Source: DASXZH01 sp036502005 (GTDB taxonomy: Bacteria > Armatimonadota > Fimbriimonadia > Fimbriimonadales > Fimbriimonadaceae). From it: a stretch of 64,000 nucleotides of DNA. Positions 41,955 through 50,460 of this stretch are shown here, piece by piece. Below the pieces are notes generated by a model that worked only from the letters and a program-made list of their open reading frames with translations, was not told the origin of the DNA and did not search any database. The stretch lies in assembly GCA_036502005.1 (NCBI GenBank), contig DASXZH010000071.1, positions 1 through 64,000 on the forward strand, given 5' to 3'. Each line of letters begins with the position of its first letter. The stretch's first letter is position 1. The position numbers and the translations under genes were made by a program.

Positions 41955-44900
41955 ATGCTGCCCAAATTAAATCCCGTATTGCTGCTTCTTCCTACACTGG
42001 CTGCCGCTGCTCACGCCCAAGATACGTCCCAACTCAGTGCCCTTAAGTGGCGAGCTATTGGCCCTTTTCGCGGCGGGAGGGTTTCGGCAACCTCCGGCGC
42101 CATCGGCAGGCCCGGCACATTTTATATAGGCTTGCCCAAAGGCGGGATTTGGAAAACCACCAGCAACGGGGTCACTTGGTTCCCGGTATCCGACTCAATC
42201 AGAACCGTGAACACGTTCGGATCGGTGCAAGTCGCCCCTTCGAACCCGGACGTTGTCTATGCAGGCACCGGCGAGGCGATTGGTGGTTGGGGCGACGGCG
42301 TTTACAAAACCGAAGACGGCGGCAAGACTTGGCAACACCTACCGGGCCTCGAAGAATCCAAGCAGATCCCCTGCATTTTGGTGGACCCGCACAACGCGGA
42401 TGTCGCTCTCTTGGCGAGTCTAGGTGACGACCGTATAAAAACAAAGCAGCGCGGCGTCTTCCGAACCACCGACGGCGGCAAAACCTGGGTGAACACGCTC
42501 CTAATCGATGATCAGACCGGCATCATGCATATGGCTTGGGCGTTCAACAATCCCGGCGTCATTTACGCGGTGAGCTCGAAACATTTCGGCCGGGGACTTA
42601 GTATAGGAGGCGGTTCGAATCCAGCAAACACTCCAGCGGAAAGCATCTATAAGTCCACCGACGAAGGCGTCACCTGGAAGAAGCTCGAGACTAAGGGTCT
42701 TCCCAAGCTGTTCGGCAGAACCTGCTTGGCCGTAGCCAATACGGCAGATCCCAATCGAGTCTTCATCATTGGCCAATTTGGTCTTTACCGATCTGACGAT
42801 GGCGGCGCGAACTGGCGTCAAATGGCGAAGGACGACGACCGGATCCAGAATGGCCAGGGCGATTACAACTGCGGAGTTTATGTAAACCCCACCAATCCGG
42901 ACACGGTTTACGCACTGTCAACCTGCAGCTTTATCTCCACCGATGGCGGCAATACCTTTACCGCTCTTAAAGGCGCTCCGGGCGGCGACGATTATCATGA
43001 GATGTGGTTCGACCCAACCGATGGCAACCGCATCCTGGTCGGCTGTGACCAGGGTGGGACGGTAAGCGTCGATGGTGGAAAAACGTGGGGGCCTTGGTAC
43101 AACCAGCAAACAGGCCAGCTCTATCACATCTCGGTCGACAACCAGTTTCCGTATAACATTTACGGCACTCAGCAAGATAGCGGCAACGTGATCCTTGCCA
43201 GTCGCGGCAACCTAGGCGCAATTACAATGCTGGACTGGAAGCCGCAAGCCGGCTTTGAAACCGGATCGACGGTAGCCGATCCACTTAACCCCAACACGGT
43301 TTGGGCTTTGGGCTTTAGGCTCGCCCTCATGAAGATTTCTTATCCCAGCGGTCAATATATGGAAGTAGGCCCCGACCTGAATCCCAACGAAACGTTGGTC
43401 TCGGATCAGAGCGCGCCGATGGACTTTTCCCCCTCCAATCCGCATGAGCTTATGGTCGGCTACAACTATTTGCTTTCGACGACTGACGGAGGCGCGCACT
43501 GGCGCAGATTGAGTCCGGATTTGACAAAACAGAAAAGGGTTCGGCGAGCGCCAGGGCTTTTCGGCCGGTTTGGGCCAGCCATTTCCTCGTTCTCCGAATG
43601 CACGGCATCATCGGGCACGATTTGGGCGGGAACAAACACAGGCATTATCCAGGTGACGACAGATCGAGGCGCGACTTGGACCGATGTGACGATTCCAAAG
43701 CTTGGAAAGGGTGATGGCGTCGCTTGCATAGAAGCGTCCCATCGTAATCCGGCGGAGGCTTATGCCGCTGTTGCTACATTTTCTTCGTCTGCTGACCCCA
43801 AGATTTATCGAACCAAAGATTACGGCAAGACTTGGACTTTGATCGTGGAGGGCCTGCCAAAGAATTCTCCCGTTTCGGGACCGGCCTTGGTGGTTCGCGC
43901 GGACACTAAGAAAGATGGGCTGCTCTTTACCGGCACGGATGGCGGCTTCTACGTTTCCTTTGACGATGGCGACCATTGGCAGTCACTGCTTCTGAACATG
44001 CCCACATGCCAGTTTACGGATCTGCAGGTTCACGATAATGACTTGATCGTATCTACTTTTGGAAGAGGCGTTTGGATTCTGGACGACTTCTCCTGCCTTC
44101 GGGAGGTTACGCCCGGGACCCAAGCCGAGACTGCCCATTTGTACAAGCCCGGCGGAGGTTATAGGCTTCGACGGAACGTAAACCTGGATACGCCGTTCCC
44201 GCCGGAGGTTCCTCACGCCGAGAATCCACCGTTGGGCGCGGTCATCTATTATTCATTTGCCACCAAGCCAACCGATGTAAAGATCGAGATCGCCGATTCA
44301 TCCGGAAGAGTGGTGCGGCATTATTCGAATGCTCCGGTTGCGCCTTACGACGACCCTCCCACCTCGATCGCGGATTTATGGCGAGCTCCTCGGTTGCCAA
44401 TTCCCACGGAAATCGGCCTTAACCGAATCAACTGGGACGTCCGCTACGATATTCCCCCTGCCTTTGTGCATGATCCTCAGGATACGATTAATGCGAATCC
44501 CGGCGAGACTCCCAACGAAACGGAAGGGCCGCTGGCCTTGCCCGGCGATTACACCGTTAGGTTGATCGTGGACGGCAAGACCTACACGCAGCCGGTGCGG
44601 ATTACAAATGACCCGCGTTCTCCTGCAAACTTTGCCGCCATTCGCTCCGAGCAGGAGCTTTTGATGGGCTGCTACGACGGTGCTCGCACTGCCTACGATG
44701 GCTATCAGCAGATCGCCGCTTTGCGGGCTCAAATCGCGCCAATCATGGCTGCAAAACAGGCTGATGTGGCCAAGGCGGCAAAGGACTATGACGATAAGTT
44801 AGCCGCTGTTGAAGGCACCGTATCGCACGGGCGCCCTATTTTCGGCCCGCCGGAGCCGATCAGTTTTACTAACGCTGTGCCCTATCTTTTGTATCAGTTA

Positions 44901-45158
44901 GCCGCCTGGGACGACGGCGACATCGCTCCAACCGACAGTATGCGATTTGAATACGGATACGACTGGGCTGCGCTTCACAAGCTTTGCGATCAGTGGCGAT
45001 CGTTGGCCGGAAAGGGGCTGGGGGATTTTAACGGCGTGCTCTCCAAGAATGGTTTGCCTACTCTAACGGCCGAGACTCCGGTTCAGGAACCGCCTTCTCC
45101 GACGGAGCGGTTCTTGCCGAAGCCGGCACCCGTCGCGCCTATTGCAAAAAGTAACTAG
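41955..45158 (+). CDS. Secreted BNR/sortilin-like beta-propeller protein
   Basis: A 1067-residue protein with a signal peptide (about 1-21) and repeated Asp-box/BNR motifs, e.g. VYKTEDGGKTWQHL, VFRTTDGGKTWVNT and LYRSDDGGANWRQM, forming a propeller of the sortilin/VPS10-like type. The C-terminal 300 residues are beta-rich followed by a helical end. Members are often annotated as glycosyl hydrolase because of the BNR repeats, but no catalytic residues can be named. The product is exported. The GTG of the following DNA glycosylase lies 14 bases after its stop, so the two genes could be co-transcribed, although their roles differ. Confidence 0.82.
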   Translation: MLPKLNPVLLLLPTLAAAAHAQDTSQLSALKWRAIGPFRGGRVSATSGAIGRPGTFYIGLPKGGIWKTTSNGVTWFPVSDSIRTVNTFGSVQVAPSNPDVVYAGTGEAIGGWGDGVYKTEDGGKTWQHLPGLEESKQIPCILVDPHNADVALLASLGDDRIKTKQRGVFRTTDGGKTWVNTLLIDDQTGIMHMAWAFNNPGVIYAVSSKHFGRGLSIGGGSNPANTPAESIYKSTDEGVTWKKLETKGLPKLFGRTCLAVANTADPNRVFIIGQFGLYRSDDGGANWRQMAKDDDRIQNGQGDYNCGVYVNPTNPDTVYALSTCSFISTDGGNTFTALKGAPGGDDYHEMWFDPTDGNRILVGCDQGGTVSVDGGKTWGPWYNQQTGQLYHISVDNQFPYNIYGTQQDSGNVILASRGNLGAITMLDWKPQAGFETGSTVADPLNPNTVWALGFRLALMKISYPSGQYMEVGPDLNPNETLVSDQSAPMDFSPSNPHELMVGYNYLLSTTDGGAHWRRLSPDLTKQKRVRRAPGLFGRFGPAISSFSECTASSGTIWAGTNTGIIQVTTDRGATWTDVTIPKLGKGDGVACIEASHRNPAEAYAAVATFSSSADPKIYRTKDYGKTWTLIVEGLPKNSPVSGPALVVRADTKKDGLLFTGTDGGFYVSFDDGDHWQSLLLNMPTCQFTDLQVHDNDLIVSTFGRGVWILDDFSCLREVTPGTQAETAHLYKPGGGYRLRRNVNLDTPFPPEVPHAENPPLGAVIYYSFATKPTDVKIEIADSSGRVVRHYSNAPVAPYDDPPTSIADLWRAPRLPIPTEIGLNRINWDVRYDIPPAFVHDPQDTINANPGETPNETEGPLALPGDYTVRLIVDGKTYTQPVRITNDPRSPANFAAIRSEQELLMGCYDGARTAYDGYQQIAALRAQIAPIMAAKQADVAKAAKDYDDKLAAVEGTVSHGRPIFGPPEPISFTNAVPYLLYQLAAWDDGDIAPTDSMRFEYGYDWAALHKLCDQWRSLAGKGLGDFNGVLSKNGLPTLTAETPVQEPPSPTERFLPKPAPVAPIAKSN

Positions 45159-45171
45159 TAAGCTGGAGTTT

Positions 45172-46365
45172 GTGAGCACTGTCAACCTTTCAAAGGCGGA
45201 TGTCCGTAGGGCGTTGGTCCGGCACCATTTTACGCCTTGTGCAACCCAAGAGGAGGCCTTCGAAAGGCTGCGAAGCATCCAGTTCGACCCGATCGCACCA
45301 GTTGGCTGCAACCACGATTTGGTGCTGCAGGCCCGCGTTAAGGGATACAAAATCGGTGATTGGCAGGACACCGCTTACAAGAAAAGACACATTTATGATG
45401 GTTGGGACAAGATGGCGTCTCTAGTCCTGTTTGCAGGCTGGCCGCTAAGACGCTACATCTCCGAAGTGGGACGGCGCGGCTACGATAAGAAGATCTTTGA
45501 GGATCACAAAGACGCGGTCGAGATTATCCTCAAGGAATTGGCCGAACACGGCCCCATGCAGCCAAAAGACTTTGAGTTCCAGCAGCGTCGTGAGGAATGG
45601 AAAGGGTCTTGGCACGGGCCGAGCGTGACGAAGCAAACCTTAAGGGCTCTATGGCATGCAGGGCTCATCATGACTTCGGGGCGCAAGAGCGGGCAGCATC
45701 TGTATGACCTTACGGAACGAATCGTCCCTCAAAGATTAAGAGATATGCCGCTATTGGACCCCAAGGACGCTGTTCGGGAACTGGTTTTGGAACGCCACCG
45801 AGCGATGGGAATGGTTCGTCCATCGGCTCCTCCGGAAGTGTGGTCCTACACGGTGTTGATGTACGACAAGCGCGACGCGATAGCCGAGCTTGTTAAGCGG
45901 GGCGAGATAATTCCGGTCGATGTCGAAGGGATGAAGGCACATGCGACGCCTGAGTTCCTTGCCCTTCTCGATCAGCCTTCGATGAAGCCAAGGGCGGTCT
46001 TCATCGCCCCTTTGGACCAGTTCATATGGGATAGGAAAATGACCGCCCATCTGTTCGGCTTCGACTACATTTGGGAGATCTACACGCCACTGGCCAAGCG
46101 CAAGTGGGGCTACTACGTTATGCCCGTTTTGTTTGGCGACGAACTGGTGGCCAGGGTTGAGTTTTGGAACAGGGGTGGCATTTTGGAGATTCGCGAATGG
46201 CATCTGGAGAACTCCCAGCCGCCAAAGGCCTTTTGGCCGGCCCTTCAAAAAGCGCTACAGGAGTTTATGAAATACGCCTCCGCGAAAGAAATCAGGATCC
46301 AGGACCACATCGATCCCTCCTTTCGGGAGAACTTGGGATCCAACCTGCCGTTTTGGGAAAGCTAG
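45172..46365 (+). CDS. ycaQ: YcaQ-type DNA glycosylase (crosslink repair)
   Basis: A 397-residue winged-helix protein of the AlkZ/YcaQ (HTH_42) family. The catalytic QxD motif is in RLRSIQFDPIAPVGCNHDLVL; QxD (here QFD) distinguishes the YcaQ branch from AlkZ (QxQ). YcaQ enzymes release bases from interstrand crosslinks and mustard lesions. The GTG 45172 with GGAG seven bases upstream is preferred; a TTG at 45142 would overlap the preceding gene. It is cytosolic. Length fits the family. Confidence 0.85.
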   Translation: MSTVNLSKADVRRALVRHHFTPCATQEEAFERLRSIQFDPIAPVGCNHDLVLQARVKGYKIGDWQDTAYKKRHIYDGWDKMASLVLFAGWPLRRYISEVGRRGYDKKIFEDHKDAVEIILKELAEHGPMQPKDFEFQQRREEWKGSWHGPSVTKQTLRALWHAGLIMTSGRKSGQHLYDLTERIVPQRLRDMPLLDPKDAVRELVLERHRAMGMVRPSAPPEVWSYTVLMYDKRDAIAELVKRGEIIPVDVEGMKAHATPEFLALLDQPSMKPRAVFIAPLDQFIWDRKMTAHLFGFDYIWEIYTPLAKRKWGYYVMPVLFGDELVARVEFWNRGGILEIREWHLENSQPPKAFWPALQKALQEFMKYASAKEIRIQDHIDPSFRENLGSNLPFWES

Positions 46366-46384
46366 CTAAAGTTTGCGCTTTGCT

Positions 46385-46390
46385 CATAAT
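46385..46390 (+). promoter_or_regulatory. -10-like box before the GNAT gene at 46398
   Basis: CATAAT, then CCACGAT and ATG 46398. It matches the seven-base spacing of the other leaderless starts, with C in place of the first T. Confidence 0.35.
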
Positions 46391-46397
46391 CCACGAT

Positions 46398-46973
46398 ATG
46401 TCCGAAATGTTGGCTGAACTTGAAAAGATCGAAACGGATCGGTTGCGGTTTCGCCGAATTACGCGATTGGACGTAGAGATCGCCTTCGAAATCCTCTCCC
46501 ATCCGGAAGTCACGCGCTACTGGAGTTCGCCCCCGATGATTGCAATGTCGGAAGCAGAAGCTTTCGTAGACCGCAAACTCGCTTCTTACGAAAAAGGCGG
46601 CAGTTTTCAACTGGGCGTGGAAATAAAAGAAAACGGCGAACTCATTGGGGCATGCAGTTTCTTTAACCACCATGCAACTTGCAAGCGGGCGGAAATAGGC
46701 TACGTCTTTGCCAGAAAGCACTGGGGAAAGGGATACGCGACGGAAGCAGTTATCGGTCTCATCGAAACCTGCTTTGGCCCCTTGGGGCTGAACCGCCTAG
46801 AAGCCGACATCGACCCGCGAAATGAGCCTTCCGCCAAGTTACTTCGGCGACTGGGATTCAAGGAAGAAGGGTTTCTGCGGCAACGCTGGATCGTTTCCGG
46901 GGAGATTTCGGACGCGGCTTTTTATGGTCTACTAATGCGAGATTGGGAAGAATGCAGAAGACTTCACGAGTAG
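46398..46973 (+). CDS. RimJ/RimL-type GNAT acetyltransferase
   Basis: A 191-residue N-acetyltransferase of the RimJ/RimL-like branch: ETDRLRFRRIT at the N-terminus, the acetyl-CoA loop RKHWGKGYATEAVIGLIE and NEPSAKLLRRLGFKEEG. Such enzymes acetylate ribosomal proteins or small amines; acceptor unknown. ATG 46398 is supported by a CATAAT seven bases upstream; a longer reading to 46164 overlaps the YcaQ gene in another frame and is not used. Confidence 0.85.
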   Translation: MSEMLAELEKIETDRLRFRRITRLDVEIAFEILSHPEVTRYWSSPPMIAMSEAEAFVDRKLASYEKGGSFQLGVEIKENGELIGACSFFNHHATCKRAEIGYVFARKHWGKGYATEAVIGLIETCFGPLGLNRLEADIDPRNEPSAKLLRRLGFKEEGFLRQRWIVSGEISDAAFYGLLMRDWEECRRLHE

Positions 46974-46989
46974 AAGAGTAAAACGACGA

Positions 46990-46995
46990 TATAAT
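46990..46995 (+). promoter_or_regulatory. -10 box of the decayed gene at 47002 (leaderless)
   Basis: TATAAT followed by TACGAT and ATG 47002 (spacing six). Confidence 0.45.
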
Positions 46996-47001
46996 TACGA
47001 T

Positions 47002-47307
47002 ATGGTAACGAGAGACGAGGCTGCTTTACTGGCAAGTGAGAACGGCGCATCGGAAGCAAGCATTTTGCGGAGTTACTGGTTCCGGGACCAGCGGGAACTT
47101 AGACTCGTGCATGTGGATCCGATTACTCTTCCCTCCGACGGTAAGCTCCACGCTTTTCAGTTTTCCGCAGATCCATCCTAGGGGATCAACCACTCATTAA
47201 AAATCGCGTTTGTATTGCCCGATGAAGAGAATCAGCTAGAACTCCCATCTGACTGGGGGACCTGGGCAGAAGCTATCAAGGTCTACGAAGCGAACAGGGC
47301 GGCGTGA
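47002..47307 (+). pseudogene. Conserved small protein gene interrupted by TAG
   Basis: A 101-codon frame with a single in-frame TAG at 47179-47181 (codon 60). Both sides read as one protein: SYWFRDQRELRLVHVDP before and IAFVLPDEENQLELPSDWG after. The first half is below the usual length cut-off for gene calling. Its end overlaps the next frame (GTGA). It is probably the partner gene of the HEPN-like protein. As the neighbour is also broken, decay is more likely than recoding. Confidence 0.6.
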
Positions 47308-47498
47308 CCTGGGAACGAGCTTTTGCGAGACAAGCTCGGAGCGACCTTGATTGCTATTTCCTCCTGTCCCGTTCTGAAGTTCCGAAATGCCAGAAATTGC
47401 ACTATCTTCAAATGGCGGCTAGCTTGCCATCAAGCTTCCACAAGTGGGAAAATATAGGCATGGTCCGGCCATCCGGCTTCATCATTTCGATTTTCTAG
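47304..47498 (+). pseudogene. Truncated HEPN-like protein gene
   Basis: The 64-residue product begins with a HEPN-like helix: WERAFARQARSDLDCYFLL, then EVPKCQKLHYLQMAAS, which in intact homologues continues into a longer helical bundle. Here the frame leaves the family after QMAAS and stops at 47496-47498. GTG 47304 overlaps the preceding stop. HEPN domains often form toxin-antitoxin or RNase pairs with an upstream small gene, which fits the arrangement. No gene product is likely. Confidence 0.5.
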
Positions 47499-47516
47499 GA
47501 GCAGAAGAGCGCTTCC

Positions 47517-48254
47517 TTAAATACGGCCAGTGGCTTTAAAAACGCCCAATGTATCCTTCATAAAAACACGAACGTTGGTGGAGAGCTCCTTTTGCCAGCC
47601 TGGATCCCGCTCGCCCCGCGTCCACGCGAAAACGGCAAGCGCGTAGGCAAATTCGCTTTGCGAAAGATAGCCGTGGTTTGAAACGGACCAACCATGGCTT
47701 CCACTTTTGTGAACGTGGGACGCGTTCGCGTTGAAAACGCCGAAGCCGCTAAACACTGTCATCAGGTCGGTCAGTGGCTCCATCTTTTCCATGTCACGTT
47801 CAATCTTCTCGTCCCCCAATAGGAGCACGTGGGAAAGCTCGTGAGTCATGACCGCAATCATCGACTCCGGCTCCTTGAATAAAGAGTCCTTTATATGGAT
47901 CTGGGCTTTGGAGGGCCCTTCTTCTGAGTCCACCTTGCGGTAGAGCCCTGCAATTCCGGGAATGCGGCCGAAGTCCAAGCCCGTCTTTCGTAGATGCTCA
48001 ACCGTATCTTCGCCAAAAATCAGCTCCACCCTTTCGCGCTCAACTTTCATGACCTTGCAAACACAGTCGAAGGCAAAACTTGCCCAGGCTTCCGTCGGCT
48101 CATACTTTAGGGGGAAGAACCTTTCTGTAGGAAGAACCATCGGAGCGTTTCTAACCCAATCGACTCCGAAAAGGTCAACTAGCAAGAGGAACGACTTATC
48201 TATCCAGTTCGCCTCTTCTGAGGTGACAGGCAACTTAGGCTTGCGTCCGAACAT
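47517..48254 (-). CDS. HExxH metallopeptidase-like protein
   Basis: A 245-residue protein with the zinc motif THELSHVLL (His138-x3-His142) followed by MEPLTDLMTVFSGFGVF, where a downstream Glu or Asp can act as third ligand. No signal peptide, so it appears cytosolic. ATG 48254 is preferred; a TTG six bases upstream is possible. The remaining sequence has no recognisable domain, so substrate and role are unknown. It is convergent with the decayed HEPN-like locus. Confidence 0.65.
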   Translation of the reverse strand: MFGRKPKLPVTSEEANWIDKSFLLLVDLFGVDWVRNAPMVLPTERFFPLKYEPTEAWASFAFDCVCKVMKVERERVELIFGEDTVEHLRKTGLDFGRIPGIAGLYRKVDSEEGPSKAQIHIKDSLFKEPESMIAVMTHELSHVLLLGDEKIERDMEKMEPLTDLMTVFSGFGVFNANASHVHKSGSHGWSVSNHGYLSQSEFAYALAVFAWTRGERDPGWQKELSTNVRVFMKDTLGVFKATGRI

Positions 48255-48304
48255 GAGCAAGTAAAAAGCCTACCCTTCATCAGTATCTGGGCAAAACGCG
48301 CCTT

Positions 48305-48377
48305 GCGTGACAACTTAAGCCACATGGCGTTACAAGTTCTTGCAAACGCAGGACTCTAGCCAGAGTCGATTTATACT
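48305..48377 (+). promoter_or_regulatory. Conserved promoter region of tandem paralogue 1
   Basis: Two GCGTKACAA direct repeats (48305 and 48327, 22 bases apart) lie upstream of -10 box TATACT (48372-48377) within TCGATTTATACTATT. The same layout occurs at 52289-52362 before paralogue 3. A 180-base leader follows, containing hairpin CAGGCC-gtg-GGCCTG (48475-48489). Confidence 0.65.
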
Positions 48378-48557
48378 ATTTTTATCTGGCGTAGCTAGAA
48401 AAGGAAATGTGCAAATAGCCAGCTACCGGCCTCTACAAATTCCTGTAACTATGCTGCCCACAGAACGGGTCACACAGGCCGTGGGCCTGAAGTGAGCGCT
48501 GTACAAACCAGTTTTGGCTCCTGGCGGATCACCCGTCGATTCTAGAAGGAAATGAAT

Positions 48558-50333
48558 ATGCGATTTTTTGCTCTCCTTGCCTGCCTTTGCGCAGTCCTAT
48601 TCGCCCTACCCACGGCTGCTCGGGCAACTGATGTCGTGCAGTCTTGGGCTCAAACGTTTCAGAATCCAGGCGGCGAAACGGCCGACATTTACACAATGGA
48701 TTCTAAAGGCTCGGTCTATTTGGCGAGCTTTATTTCCTTCGATGTTTCAGGCGATTTCTGGCTCATCCGCAAGCTAAACTCGCTCGGGCAGCTTCAGTGG
48801 ACCCAATCGTTCTTCGCAACAGAGCGCCCAAGAGGCATGGCGGCCGACGCGAACGGCAATCTTTTCATCACTAGTGCTCAATCCTTAGGCGTCGCGCCGG
48901 CAGCGATCACCATCAAAATCCTTAGCGACGGCGAGCTCGGATGGGTTAACGAATATGATGGAGGCGTCGGGCTAAGTGTGCATGTGGACGCCACCGGAAA
49001 CTGCTACGTAGGCGGCTACTATTCGAGCAACTTACCGGACCAACTCCTTCTCGTGGAATACAGCGCCACCGGAGAGGTTTTGAAAACAACCCAACGAAAT
49101 GACATCGTGCCCACCTCGACATTTTTTATGCCGAATGGTGCGCTCATTTGCAACGGCCAAGTTCCAAGTAGCAGCAATCCGATGCTGGAAGCGCTTTCTA
49201 TAAGCGGCGATTTGCTTTACAGCACCTATAGCGAGAACACTAGCACAGACAAGTACGCATTTGACCTCGGCTGCGATTCGGCGAGCAATATATACCTTGC
49301 GGTTTCCGATACCAACGGTACAACCAACTCTTTTGGCATTGGCTGTTACGGCCCCACTGGAGCACTCATCTGGGACAGGCAGGGTAGCTCTGGCTTGCCC
49401 CAGCAAATAACCGCTTCTGATCCAAATCACGCATACGTGCACGTAAAAACTGGGACTAACGCCTTTGCTGATCGGGGTTTTGGCGCAGGCGGCACGCTGT
49501 TTCTAAATGTTGTTGCTCAGCCTGAAATAATCGCAGCAGACGGATCGAAAGGGCTGATTCAGTTGACTAAAACAACGACAGCCTTTACCTTTACTGAAAT
49601 TAATGCCGACCTCCAGACTCTTTGGAGCCAATCTTACAGTGGCATCGTACCGTCACAGTCATTGAGCTTAAATGTAATCAACTCCACCGTATATGCTTTA
49701 AACGCCACACAGGTTGGCGCAAATCTGGCGACCAACTTTGTCAAATACGTCCAGGGCATCGGCGTAACTGCGGTGACGCCATCCAAACCTTCGATTCAGG
49801 GAGGACAAAGCGTGAACGTGACAGTTCAACTAAACGACGTCGCCCCTGCGAACGGCACCGTGGTGTATTTTGTCGACAACTCTCCGACGCTGGGCCTGCC
49901 GGTCACGGGCGTAGTCCCGTCGGGAAAATCCACTTTAACGGTGGCCGCAGTCACCGAGCCGGTGGACGTTTCTACGACCGTTACCATCATCGCCGAGGTG
50001 AACGGCGGGGCGCGGACTACCACAGTCGTCTTAACTCCTGCCGTTCTGAGTACCGTCACATTCCCTGGAGGTGCAACGGCAAGCGTGAAAGGTGGGCAAA
50101 CGATTACGGGCACGATCCAGCTCTCCGGGTTAACCGGGGTTGTTTCTCATGCCGTTGCTTTGTCTTCAAACAGCGCCAAGGCTACGCTTCCGGCCACGGT
50201 CAACGTGCTTCCCGGTAAATCAACCGCGACATTTGTTGTAAGCACAACACTGGTGACCACCAGCACACCAGTAGTGATAACCGCGAAGCTAGGCGGTGTG
50301 ACGGTAACCGCAAAGCTAACGATTTCTCCCTGA
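48558..50333 (+). CDS. Secreted propeller/Ig-like protein, tandem paralogue 1
   Basis: A 591-residue exported protein. Signal peptide 1-23 (MRFFALLACLCAVLFALP). Residues 25-400 contain SBBP-type propeller blades (GSVYLASF, WLIRKLNSLGQLQWTQSFF, ANGNLFITS). The last 190 residues form two Ig-like domains, with IQGGQSVNVTVQLNDVAPANG and SVKGGQTITGTIQLSG. Function unknown; surface adhesion or extracellular scaffolding is plausible. ATG 48558 is preferred to 48552 because AGAAGGA lies seven bases upstream and the start MR-FA matches the two paralogues. First of three tandem copies. Confidence 0.85.
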   Translation: MRFFALLACLCAVLFALPTAARATDVVQSWAQTFQNPGGETADIYTMDSKGSVYLASFISFDVSGDFWLIRKLNSLGQLQWTQSFFATERPRGMAADANGNLFITSAQSLGVAPAAITIKILSDGELGWVNEYDGGVGLSVHVDATGNCYVGGYYSSNLPDQLLLVEYSATGEVLKTTQRNDIVPTSTFFMPNGALICNGQVPSSSNPMLEALSISGDLLYSTYSENTSTDKYAFDLGCDSASNIYLAVSDTNGTTNSFGIGCYGPTGALIWDRQGSSGLPQQITASDPNHAYVHVKTGTNAFADRGFGAGGTLFLNVVAQPEIIAADGSKGLIQLTKTTTAFTFTEINADLQTLWSQSYSGIVPSQSLSLNVINSTVYALNATQVGANLATNFVKYVQGIGVTAVTPSKPSIQGGQSVNVTVQLNDVAPANGTVVYFVDNSPTLGLPVTGVVPSGKSTLTVAAVTEPVDVSTTVTIIAEVNGGARTTTVVLTPAVLSTVTFPGGATASVKGGQTITGTIQLSGLTGVVSHAVALSSNSAKATLPATVNVLPGKSTATFVVSTTLVTTSTPVVITAKLGGVTVTAKLTISP

Positions 50334-50460
50334 TAGTTCCACCTGGCTTTAAGACTCTCGGAACAATACTGCATTAGCACCAAGTCAGACTCTCAATGCG
50401 TCAGAGGAGCTCGCTACCTCGATCCCACATTTTAATGTTTGCTGTTTAACGGAATATAAT

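Noticed and set aside
45142..46365. TTG 45142 as YcaQ start
   Set aside because: It overlaps the preceding gene and lacks a ribosome-binding site; GTG 45172 is better.
50455..50460. TATAAT directly before paralogue 2
   Set aside because: It touches the ATG, so transcription would start inside the gene; it cannot be its promoter.
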